Shown here: positions 1 through 4,636 of the stretch, in pieces
Numbering within the stretch: the first letter of the stretch is position 1
How the letters are laid out: every line of letters begins with the position of its first letter
Assembly: GCA_031290205.1 (NCBI GenBank)
Contig: JAITNZ010000001.1
Location: forward strand, 1-5,041
Length of the DNA: 5,041 nucleotides
Source of the DNA: Spirochaetaceae bacterium
Lineage (GTDB): Bacteria; Spirochaetota; Spirochaetia; Treponematales; Breznakiellaceae
Reading direction: 5' to 3'
Position numbers and translations under genes: made by a program
Notes under the pieces: model-generated
The model's database searches: none
What the model saw: the letters and a program-made list of their open reading frames with translations, nothing else
What the model was told of the DNA's origin: nothing

Positions 1-117
1 ATGCTAACGGGGGGTCTGGGGGGGCACCTCGCCCCCCCAGCGGGGCGTTGCGGGGCGGCGCCCCGCAGAGGGGGTAGGGCGCAACGCAGTGCGCCCGTAG
101 GGGGAGACTTCCCCCTC
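1..117. repeat. GC-rich chain of four perfect hairpins, probable dispersed extragenic repeat
   Basis: Four inverted repeats follow each other almost without spacers. They are CTGGGGGGGC/GCCCCCCCAG (16-25 and 31-40, 5-base loop), TGCGGGGC/GCCCCGCA (49-56 and 60-67, 3-base loop), GGGCGCA/TGCGCCC (77-83 and 90-96) and AGGGGGA/TCCCCCT (99-105 and 110-116, 4-base loop). A fifth pairing, GCGTTGCG/CGCAACGC (45-52 and 80-87), competes with hairpins two and three, so two folds are possible. Base composition is far from that of the neighbouring genes. The minus strand stays open as a 60-codon frame (4-186) rich in Pro, Arg and Gly; I regard that as an artefact of the repeat, not a gene. The element probably continues left of the window. 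Its dispersed nature is inferred; only the structure is seen. Confidence 0.7.
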
Positions 118-218
118 CTTATACTGGAGATTTCCATAGCACCTACCTGATTTACCACGAATTTTGAAGTGCACCCAACCATTCACACCTCACTTGACAA
201 TTCTCGGGTTTTTGATAG

Positions 219-470
219 GCGGCATTTTACGGTGTTGCGGCGGACGCACTCGGCAACGTCTATGCGGCGGGAATCCAAGTCGGCAGTTGTAATTACGGCG
301 ACGCAAGCGCGACGGGAAGCTCCGAGGAGAGGAATGCTGTCGTAGTACTCTACGACAGCTTTAACGGCGACGCCTTGTGGGCACAGCCGACCAGCGCCGG
401 CGCCCGCTCAGAATTCAAAGGTGTTGCGGTAGACAGCGTAGGCAACTGCACCGCGGTAGGATACAAATAA
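219..470 (+). pseudogene. 3' remnant of an SBBP (beta-propeller-type) repeat protein
   Basis: The frame is open from just after a TAG at 216-218 to the TAA at 468-470 and gives 83 residues with no start codon of its own. It contains two copies of the SBBP-repeat signature: FYGVAADALGNVYAAG at the beginning and FKGVAVDSVGNCTAVGYK at the very end. A spacer with the typical VVLYDS...ALWAQPTSAG stretch lies between them. Complete proteins of this kind are long, repetitive and usually exported or surface-located. Here the upstream part is gone, replaced by unassigned sequence and the GC-rich repeat, and the frame stops right after a repeat signature. I read it as a truncated gene that is not translated. 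An alternative is the last exon-like piece of a frameshifted longer gene starting left of the window. The repeat-family match is from recall of the consensus. Confidence 0.62.
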
Positions 471-481
471 GGGATAAGGGA

Positions 482-497
482 CGCTGCGAAAGCAGCG
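482..497. terminator. small stem-loop between converging genes, possible terminator
   Basis: CGCTGC and GCAGCG (482-487 and 492-497) form a perfect six-pair stem closed by a GAAA tetraloop. It sits in the 60 bases between the SBBP remnant ending at 470 and the permease ending at 531, where a bidirectional terminator would be expected. There is no clear T-run on either strand, so intrinsic termination would be weak. Confidence 0.3.
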
Positions 498-530
498 CAA
501 ATTGAGAGCTTCAAAAACGCACAATACTCC

Positions 531-1409
531 CTACTCCCCGCGCCGTTCGCGTATGATTCCCACGACGTTTGTCGCGAAGACAGCAAAAATAATTATCGCG
601 CCGCCGGCTATTGCTTGGAGGGGGGGGATTTCGTTCATCACAAGGAGCACCCAAATTGGGTTTAAGATTGGCTCGATGGGGAATATCAGCATGGCGCTCA
701 TCGCGCTGATTTTTTTCATGCCATAGGAATAGAGGAGGGATGCGGCGCCTATCTGGACAAAGCCCATATAGAGGATGGTGAGCGCCGATTTCAGATTCAG
801 CATTTCAGGCTGGGGTGGGTAGAGGATGATGAACGGGATGCAGAAGAGGGCGCTGATGATATGGGCGCAAATCAAGCCGTCTGCTGGGTTGCCATCTTGC
901 ATCATCCGTAAAAAAACTGAGCTGGCGGCGAAGGCAACTCCTGAGGCAACGGCGAGCGTGTCCCCGCTGAGGGTGCCGTTACCAAGCGCGTCCTTAAAAA
1001 ACACGAAGAATCCGGCAAAGACGAGCGCCATTCCCCCCCAATGCTCAGGCTTCGGTTTTTCTTTGATGATGATCCACGCGAGGATTGCCGTCCACACAGG
1101 CGCGCTGTATTGGAGGAGTATCACGTTTGCCGACGAGCTAAGCTTGTTCGCCACAACAAAGAGGAGCATCGTTGCGCTGTAGGATAATCCCGCACCCCAG
1201 AATGCGGGCGTTTTCAGCGTGCGCCGTAAAGGGGCGCCGCCGCCGCTACCGAAGAGCAGGCGCACCGCAATCATAAAGACTGCCGCGAAAAAGCTCCGCC
1301 CGCCGGCGATGATGATGGGGTGCCAGTCGAGGAATTTTATCGAGAGCCCGCTAGTACTCCAAAGGAGCGCGGTGATGACTATTGCCCATTTACCTGAAAA
1401 CTCACGCAT
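531..1409 (-). CDS. DMT-superfamily permease, EamA family
   Basis: A 292-residue inner-membrane protein with the length and layout of the 10-helix drug/metabolite transporter (EamA) family, which mostly exports small metabolites or amino acids; the substrate cannot be read from sequence. The first EamA half covers about residues 7-140 and ends in the family hallmark LLQYSAPVWTAILAWIIIKEKP (98-119, quoted in part by LLQYSAPVW and KEKP). The second half (about 150-283) repeats the pattern with FPIEPILNPIWVLLVMNE around 243-260. The N-terminus GKWAIVITALLWSTSG is a typical first helix, supporting the ATG at 1409. That ATG has no good Shine-Dalgarno (upstream bases are GTTACGAAAAAC), and an upstream small frame ends across it, so translation may be coupled. 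The gene reads towards the SBBP remnant and away from tRNA-Sec. No frameshift is seen. Confidence 0.92.
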   Translation of the reverse strand: MREFSGKWAIVITALLWSTSGLSIKFLDWHPIIIAGGRSFFAAVFMIAVRLLFGSGGGAPLRRTLKTPAFWGAGLSYSATMLLFVVANKLSSSANVILLQYSAPVWTAILAWIIIKEKPKPEHWGGMALVFAGFFVFFKDALGNGTLSGDTLAVASGVAFAASSVFLRMMQDGNPADGLICAHIISALFCIPFIILYPPQPEMLNLKSALTILYMGFVQIGAASLLYSYGMKKISAMSAMLIFPIEPILNPIWVLLVMNEIPPLQAIAGGAIIIFAVFATNVVGIIRERRGE

Positions 1410-1536
1410 GTTTTTCGTAACAATTCAATGCGCCTTTGGCGCCTTCCGCCCTCGCTTTCAGTATGAAAAGGGCGTCATCCACTTGAGGTCCGATACCCCT
1501 CATCCCAAGCATGACGTATTGAAGAAGCATGACCAT
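1402..1536 (-). CDS. possible 44-residue small protein overlapping the permease start
   Basis: The frame begins MVMLLQYVMLGMRGIGPQVD and ends ALNCYEKHA. Its TGA (1404-1402) overlaps the permease ATG (1409-1407) in an 8-base overlap, an arrangement typical of translational coupling. An AGGA (minus strand, 1545-1542) lies 5 bases before its ATG, whereas the permease ATG lacks such a site. The divergent leftward promoter at 1620-1648 would transcribe it. I recognise no family. It could be a real small protein, a leader frame that lets ribosomes reach the permease, or the tail of a deleted gene. The evidence is limited to signals and placement. Confidence 0.33.
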   Translation of the reverse strand: MVMLLQYVMLGMRGIGPQVDDALFILKARAEGAKGALNCYEKHA

Positions 1537-1596
1537 GTACGTCCTAAGCCGTCCACGCCTTTTGCACTCAATACGCCTGAATAGTTACTCTTTTTT

Positions 1597-1603
1597 CCTC
1601 CTT
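1597..1603 (-). promoter_or_regulatory. strong Shine-Dalgarno with no start codon after it
   Basis: The minus strand reads AAGGAGG here, followed by AAAAAAGAGTAAC. No ATG, GTG or TTG falls at the usual 5-10 base distance; the nearest candidate is a TTG about 20 bases on, which opens a frame of roughly two dozen codons. It lies just downstream of the leftward promoter. It may be what is left of a deleted gene, or chance in a purine-rich stretch. Confidence 0.3.
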
Positions 1604-1619
1604 ATCATCAAGTTCAATG

Positions 1620-1648
1620 ATATTATCATATATGCGAATGCTTGACAA
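1620..1648 (-). promoter_or_regulatory. leftward sigma70-type promoter (candidate) for the small ORF and permease
   Basis: On the minus strand TTGTCA (1648-1643) and TAATAT (1625-1620) are separated by 17 bases. The predicted start of transcription is near 1613, about 75 bases before the small frame at 1536. Its -35 box overlaps that of the rightward tRNA-Sec promoter almost completely, so one polymerase would exclude the other. No other good promoter is seen between 1410 and 1640. Confidence 0.42.
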
Positions 1649-1670
1649 TAGAGCTCCAGTTTGATATTAT
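1642..1670 (+). promoter_or_regulatory. sigma70-type promoter of tRNA-Sec
   Basis: A perfect -35 box TTGACA (1642-1647), a 17-base spacer and a -10 box TATTAT (1665-1670). The mature tRNA begins at 1680, so transcription should start at or a few bases before the mature 5' end, leaving almost no leader. Strong, consensus-like promoters are usual for tRNA genes. Confidence 0.8.
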
Positions 1671-1679
1671 GATTGCTAT

Positions 1680-1773
1680 GGAGGTGAATGTCGCCTGGTG
1701 GTGGCTGCGGACTTCAAATCCGTCAAAGAGTGGAAACATCCTTGGTGAGTTCGATTCTCACACGCCTCCGCCA
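1680..1773 (+). tRNA. selC: selenocysteine tRNA, tRNA-Sec (UCA)
   Basis: This tRNA is charged with serine, converted to selenocysteinyl-tRNA, and decodes in-frame UGA with SelB. All bacterial tRNA-Sec traits are visible. The acceptor arm is eight positions long (1680-1687 with 1762-1769), seven paired plus an A·A at the eighth. The D stem has six pairs (1690-1695 with 1700-1705) closed by a four-base TGGT loop. The anticodon stem is GCGGA/TCCGT with loop CTTCAAA, giving anticodon TCA at 1714-1716; GGACTTCAAATCC is also found in E. coli selC. The variable arm is long (1724-1744) with a GAAA loop. The T arm is GTGAG-TTCGATT-CTCAC. Discriminator G1770 is followed by an encoded CCA (1771-1773). 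The gene stands alone behind its own promoter. Its presence implies selA, selB, selD and at least one selenoprotein gene elsewhere in the genome; none is visible here. Confidence 0.97.
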
Positions 1774-1774
1774 T

Positions 1775-1936
1775 TAGACCTCTTTCGAAACTCATGCGCG
1801 GCAATCTTGCTCACCTTTACCCGCATTTTTTCGCCCAAAATGCTCAACATAAACCCATTATGCTTTGCGCTTTTGGGCTTCAAACTGCGGACAAATCTTT
1901 CGCAATCTTGCCTGCCCCTAGTTTCAAAAAGGTCTA
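1775..1936. mobile_element. 162-base fold-back element next to tRNA-Sec (MITE-like)
   Basis: The two ends are imperfect inverted repeats: TAGACCTCTTTCGAAACT (1775-1792) against AGTTTCAAAAAGGTCTA (1920-1936), differing by one gap and one mismatch. The symmetry continues inwards, with GGCAA..TTGC, TTT, CCGCA and GCCCAAAA matching their partners, to a central CATAA/TTATG hairpin (1848-1852 and 1858-1862). The whole element therefore folds on one axis near 1855. TA stands at both outer ends, as expected for a TA target duplication. It carries no gene. Length, terminal repeats and TA suit a miniature element mobilised by an IS5- or IS630/Tc1-type transposase, though I cannot name the parent. It lies one base after the tRNA CCA and between two converging genes, so its transcript could also act as a crude bidirectional transcription block. 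Confidence 0.6.
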
Positions 1937-1943
1937 TTTTAAA

Positions 1944-1962
1944 AAGGATCTTTCCATTCCTT
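1944..1962 (-). terminator. weak candidate terminator after sulP
   Basis: Read leftward after the sulP stop, AAGGA (1962-1958) and TCCTT (1948-1944) can pair around a nine-base loop, and the second arm runs into TTTTT. The stem is short, so I hold this loosely. The fold-back element just beyond may do more to stop transcription. Confidence 0.25.
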
Positions 1963-1967
1963 CCTGC

Positions 1968-3746
1968 TTAGTCGTCTGCCGCATCTTCGATGGCGGACAG
2001 AAAATTTCCGGCGCCTATGTTTTCCAGAAAGCCTGATTTTTCGAGCGCCCGTTTCGGTTGGTCGTTACATTCCGTGATGATTAGGCGAATTTTTTTCTGA
2101 CGGCAATTTAACAAAAAGGATTCAAGTGCGGCAATGCCGGTTGAATCAATGGCGGGGACAAAACGCATGCGGAGGACGATTTTTTTCGGTGTCCTTCCGA
2201 GCGAGCCGAGCGTCCCTTGCAGCATATCGGCAATGCCGAAGAAAAACGGTCCGTTTATTTCGATGAGTTCGGTGTCTTTCCCGAAGAGCGCCTTCGCGGA
2301 ATCCTGCATCTGCGGGCTCTTTTCGCCGGAAACAAGATGCTCGATGAGCGCATCGTTACCGGTGCGGACGCCCCCCAATTCCACCATGCGTCGCATAAAG
2401 AGGAATATGGCAAGGAGTACGCCGATTACGACGGCATAACTTAAATCAACAAGCACGGTTAATAAAAAGGTGATGACCAAAACTATCGTATCACTCTTCG
2501 GCGCCGTCCTGATGATGCGGATAAACCGCGGGACGTTGCTCATATCCCATGCGACGATAATCAACACTGCCGAAAGGGAGGCAAGCGGTATCGCCGATGC
2601 CGCCGGCGCGAGAAACAGCACAAAGAGGAGCAGCACTATTGCATGCACTATGCCCGAAACGGGGCTTACCGCACCAGATTTGATATTCGTCGCCGTGCGG
2701 GCGATGGCGCCTGTCGCAGGGATGCCACCGAAAATCGCCGACGCAATGTTCGCAATGCCCTGCGCGAAGAGTTCGGTATTCGAGTTGTGTTTGTCGCCGG
2801 ACATACTGTCCGAAACCACCGCCGAAAGGAGCGATTCTATCGCGGCAAGCAACGCAATGGAAAGCGCCGCGGGGAAGACATTTTGAAAAACGGCAAACGA
2901 AAGCGGGGGGATGTCCAGATGCGGCAATGCCTGCGGGATGCCGCCAAAGCGCGTCGAAATCGTATCTAAACTATCTACCTGCGTAATGAAAAAGCGTTCA
3001 AGCTCATTGTACGCATCGAGTCTTTCGAACGGAATATCCTGAAGCAACGCTTTCGCCACCGTGCAGACAAGCGTCATGACGAGCACGCCCGCCGCCGCAC
3101 TGGGGACGCGCGGGGCAAAACGGCGCGCAATGATGATGATAGCCATCGTCCCCAGCCCGACAGTGAGGGTTACCAGATCGGCGCTTGCCGCCGCCTCAAA
3201 ATGCTCAATCCATTTGTTGATAAACTCTGGCGAACTCTTTTCGATGTTCAGCCCGAAAAAATCCTTCATCTGCTGCGAAAAAATCAACAGCCCTATGCCG
3301 GTGGTAAAACCGGTGGTAACGGGATAGGGGATATACTTGATAAAACGCCCCAGCCCGAAAACGCCCATGAGCACGAGGAAAACGCCTGCAAGAATCGTAG
3401 CGGCGAGGAGCCCCGACATACCGTTTGTGGCGATAACATTAAAAATGATGACGACAAACGCGCCGGTGGGTCCGCCGATTTGGAAACGGCTGCCGCCAAG
3501 CGCGCTGATAAAAAAACCGGCGATGATAGCCGTGTAAATGCCCTGTGCCGGCGAAGCGCCCGCCGCGATGCTAAACGCCATCGAAAGCGGGAGAGCTACG
3601 ATGGCAACGATGATGCCGGAAATGCAATCTTTGCCCAGCAAATTTAAGGAATACCCGTTAAAAATAGTGCTTTCATCGCCCTCTATTTTTTTCTTAAAAA
3701 GTTCAAGCGTGCGCGGAATAAGGTCTTTAACGTTAATCAGCTTCAT
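1968..3746 (-). CDS. SulP-family anion permease with C-terminal STAS domain
   Basis: An inner-membrane transporter of the SulP (SLC26) family; bacterial members carry sulfate, bicarbonate or dicarboxylates, and the substrate cannot be decided here. I chose the ATG at 3746 (592 residues). AGGA lies six bases before it, while an in-frame ATG ten codons earlier has only a poor ribosome site. Numbering from the chosen start, the membrane domain (about 40-450) begins with DCISGIIVAIVALPLSMAFS, has FQIGGPTGAF at 88-97 in the substrate-binding region, then ESLLSAVVSDSMSG (304 onward), and GGIPATGAIARTATN (340-354), the usual SulP motifs. The STAS domain (about 490-592) carries AIDSTGIAALE, whose DSTG matches the phosphorylatable serine site of anti-sigma antagonists. 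It follows cheW by 57 bases with no terminator or promoter I can see, so the two are probably cotranscribed. Confidence 0.95.
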   Translation of the reverse strand: MKLINVKDLIPRTLELFKKKIEGDESTIFNGYSLNLLGKDCISGIIVAIVALPLSMAFSIAAGASPAQGIYTAIIAGFFISALGGSRFQIGGPTGAFVVIIFNVIATNGMSGLLAATILAGVFLVLMGVFGLGRFIKYIPYPVTTGFTTGIGLLIFSQQMKDFFGLNIEKSSPEFINKWIEHFEAAASADLVTLTVGLGTMAIIIIARRFAPRVPSAAAGVLVMTLVCTVAKALLQDIPFERLDAYNELERFFITQVDSLDTISTRFGGIPQALPHLDIPPLSFAVFQNVFPAALSIALLAAIESLLSAVVSDSMSGDKHNSNTELFAQGIANIASAIFGGIPATGAIARTATNIKSGAVSPVSGIVHAIVLLLFVLFLAPAASAIPLASLSAVLIIVAWDMSNVPRFIRIIRTAPKSDTIVLVITFLLTVLVDLSYAVVIGVLLAIFLFMRRMVELGGVRTGNDALIEHLVSGEKSPQMQDSAKALFGKDTELIEINGPFFFGIADMLQGTLGSLGRTPKKIVLRMRFVPAIDSTGIAALESFLLNCRQKKIRLIITECNDQPKRALEKSGFLENIGAGNFLSAIEDAADD

Positions 3747-3790
3747 TTTGTGTCCTAGCGGCAATCCCGGTGGCATTTTTTGCTGCTTTC

Positions 3791-3808
3791 GCGGCTATCG
3801 CGGCTATC
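3791..3808. repeat. nine-base tandem duplication across the cheW stop codon
   Basis: GCGGCTATC occurs twice head to tail (3791-3799 and 3800-3808). The cheW TAG lies in the right-hand copy, so the duplication adds a second in-frame TAG behind the first. Being nine bases long it does not change the frame. Probably a replication-slippage product without function. Confidence 0.5.
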
Positions 3809-4271
3809 GGAGACTCGCAATTTTCTGCAATTCCTTAGGATTAAAGAGATTTCTAATGTTCAAAATGATAAGATACTGCTCTTCCTGGCGTACAACGCCC
3901 TGTATGTACTCCGCGCCGATGCCGCTGATCATCTGCGGCGGCGCTTGAATTTCGTTAATACTGATGGTAACAACCCGCGAAACGCGGTCGATGATAACCC
4001 CCAGCTTCATGCCGTCAACTTCGATAATCACAAAACCCGAAAGCAACTCGTCCTCATGCGATTCAACGCTCTTTTTTAACGAAAACCGCTTGCGAAGATT
4101 GAGGACAGGAATAATCTCGCTTCGCAGATTAAAAATCCCCTCAACATAAGAGGGCGCGTTGGGAATCGCACGCACATCTTGGACACGGACAATCTCTTTT
4201 ACGTCAAGAATGTTAATCCCATAAAATTCCTGGGCAAGTTGAAAAGTAACCATCTGCAATTGTTCAGCCAT
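3804..4271 (-). CDS. cheW: CheW-type chemotaxis coupling protein
   Basis: A 155-residue cytoplasmic adaptor that links chemoreceptors to the kinase CheA. The single CheW domain fills the protein. FYGINILDVKEIVR (16-29) gives the first beta strands. The receptor/kinase-contact region is IPNAPSYVEGIFNLRSEIIP (36-55), running on into VLNLR. GVIIDRVSRVV (91-101) and YIQGVVRQEEQYLIILNI (122-139) complete the fold. In most family members the NLR is followed by G; here it is S at 51. I chose the ATG at 4271 because AAGGA (4282-4278) precedes it by six bases and because an in-frame ATG at 4319 lies inside the -35 box. No CheA, receptor or CheR gene is nearby, so it may be one of several CheW copies or serve a stand-alone role. 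It heads a likely unit with sulP. Confidence 0.93.
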   Translation of the reverse strand: MAEQLQMVTFQLAQEFYGINILDVKEIVRVQDVRAIPNAPSYVEGIFNLRSEIIPVLNLRKRFSLKKSVESHEDELLSGFVIIEVDGMKLGVIIDRVSRVVTISINEIQAPPQMISGIGAEYIQGVVRQEEQYLIILNIRNLFNPKELQKIASLR

Positions 4272-4289
4272 AATCAGTCCTTTTGTGAT

Positions 4290-4319
4290 AGTATAGCAAA
4301 GAAGCCAACTTTTTATCAA
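4290..4319 (-). promoter_or_regulatory. sigma70-type promoter of the cheW-sulP unit
   Basis: On the minus strand TTGATA (4319-4314), an 18-base spacer and TATACT (4295-4290). The predicted start near 4283 leaves a leader of about a dozen bases, beginning next to the Shine-Dalgarno AAGGA (4282-4278). The -35 box is made of the last bases of the decayed XRE gene, so this promoter may be recent. Confidence 0.62.
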
Positions 4320-4481
4320 TACCTCCAGCAGCTCCCGAGCTTGAGCAGGTGCCCCGCGATTTTAATCGAGGGGACGGGCGCGGGGCATAGATTCACGGTA
4401 GCCAAGATACATATCCAGCGTTCTTTTCATAATCCCGGCTCGTTGGCAAGCTCTTTTTGAGTTAAACCTCGAAAGGTACAT
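4316..4481 (-). pseudogene. frameshifted remnant of an XRE-family helix-turn-helix repressor
   Basis: Three reading frames must be joined to recover one protein. QKELANE (4459-4439) lies in one frame. AGIMKRTLDMYLGYRESMP (4439-4383) lies in the next; the GAGCCGGG at the joint looks like GAGGCCGGG with a base lost. IKIAGHLLKLGSCWRY (4366-4319) lies in a third and ends at TGA (4318-4316). Together they follow the order of an XRE/HTH_3 domain: turn helix QKELAxxAGI, recognition helix KRTLDMYLGYRESMP, then the KIAxxLxxxxEYL ending. A superficial 39-codon ORF (4481-4362) spans part of it and is not a real gene. Some frames may also be lost near the 5' end, where no Shine-Dalgarno is seen. The original role, a phage-type or toxin-antitoxin-type repressor, is only a family inference. 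Confidence 0.66.
4350..4387. repeat. nine-base perfect inverted repeat inside the XRE remnant
   Basis: TGCCCCGCG (4350-4358) and CGCGGGGCA (4379-4387) are exact complements around a 20-base loop. They sit where the helix-turn-helix frame is lost after RESMP. No T-run follows on either strand, so it is not a terminator. One explanation is template switching between imperfect palindrome arms, which would also account for the scrambled codons between them. Confidence 0.5.
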
Positions 4482-4498
4482 GCTAAATTCCCTTAAAA

Positions 4499-4513
4499 TA
4501 TTATGACAACAAG
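4499..4513. repeat. upstream copy of the 15-base TATTATGACAACAAG repeat
   Basis: TATTATGACAACAAG at 4499-4513 recurs exactly at 4613-4627, 114 bases downstream, where it forms the right arm of the 27-base palindrome. This upstream copy is a single arm without its inverted partner. It lies between the XRE remnant and the rightward promoter. It may be an auxiliary operator half-site, an end of a mobile element, or the trace of a duplication. The stretch between the copies (4514-4598) has a loose GCGCAT...ATGCGC pairing (4513-4518 with 4547-4552) and otherwise nothing I can assign. Confidence 0.6.
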
Positions 4514-4581
4514 CGCATGTGGAATTTCACTCAAAAATCCAGCGAAATGCGCCAAAACCCCCCTCAATATGCTTACACTGC

Positions 4582-4610
4582 TTGACTTTGTTTTGAAATG
4601 TTGTCATAAT
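4582..4610 (+). promoter_or_regulatory. sigma70-type promoter of the transposase-like ORF
   Basis: TTGACT (4582-4587), a 17-base spacer and CATAAT (4605-4610). The start of transcription should fall near 4617, inside the palindrome, about 20 bases before the ATG. The -10 box lies in the left palindrome arm, so a protein bound there would block polymerase. Confidence 0.6.
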
Positions 4611-4625
4611 AGTATTATGACAACA
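4599..4625. promoter_or_regulatory. 27-base perfect palindrome over the -10 box, probable operator
   Basis: Thirteen-base arms TGTTGTCATAATA and TATTATGACAACA meet around a single G at 4612. The palindrome covers the -10 box and predicted start of transcription and ends at the first base of the AAGGAG Shine-Dalgarno (4625-4630). Such length, perfection and place suggest an operator for a dimeric repressor. In RNA only a part would be transcribed, so DNA binding is more likely than an RNA switch. It could instead be the inner end of an insertion sequence. The bound protein is unknown. Confidence 0.58.
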
Positions 4626-4636
4626 AGGAGAACTTA

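Noticed and set aside
1..117. Tandem hairpins as a CRISPR array
   Set aside because: The hairpins differ from one another and there are no regular spacers between identical repeats.
4..186. A 60-codon minus-strand ORF across the GC-rich region
   Set aside because: Most of its length is the hairpin chain read in an open frame (Pro/Arg/Gly-rich tail), there is no recognisable domain, and the structure of the DNA explains the openness.
194..222. TTGACA at 194-199 as a promoter for the SBBP remnant
   Set aside because: No acceptable -10 box follows at 16-18 bases, and the remnant has no start codon.
1430..1442. GCGCC/GGCGC hairpin just upstream of the permease start as a regulatory stem
   Set aside because: It has five pairs with a three-base loop, lies within the small reading frame and has no supporting context.
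502..1584. Plus-strand ORFs opposite the permease and its upstream region
   Set aside because: They are antisense shadows of the EamA permease or run through the promoter region without family resemblance.
1968..3776. Longer SulP start at 3776 (602 residues)
   Set aside because: No good ribosome site before it, while AGGA precedes the ATG at 3746 at proper distance.
2134..3948. Numerous plus-strand ORFs opposite sulP and cheW
   Set aside because: They are antisense shadows of two well-supported genes, with Arg/Ala-rich composition and no domain or ribosome site.
3804..4319. Longer CheW start at 4319 (171 residues)
   Set aside because: The first 16 residues are not CheW-like, the ATG overlaps the -35 box, and the internal ATG at 4271 has a good Shine-Dalgarno.
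4362..4481. A 39-codon minus-strand ORF beginning MYLSRFNSKRACQRAG
   Set aside because: Only the middle part matches the XRE domain; the flanking parts match in other frames, so it is an accidental joining of a frameshifted gene.
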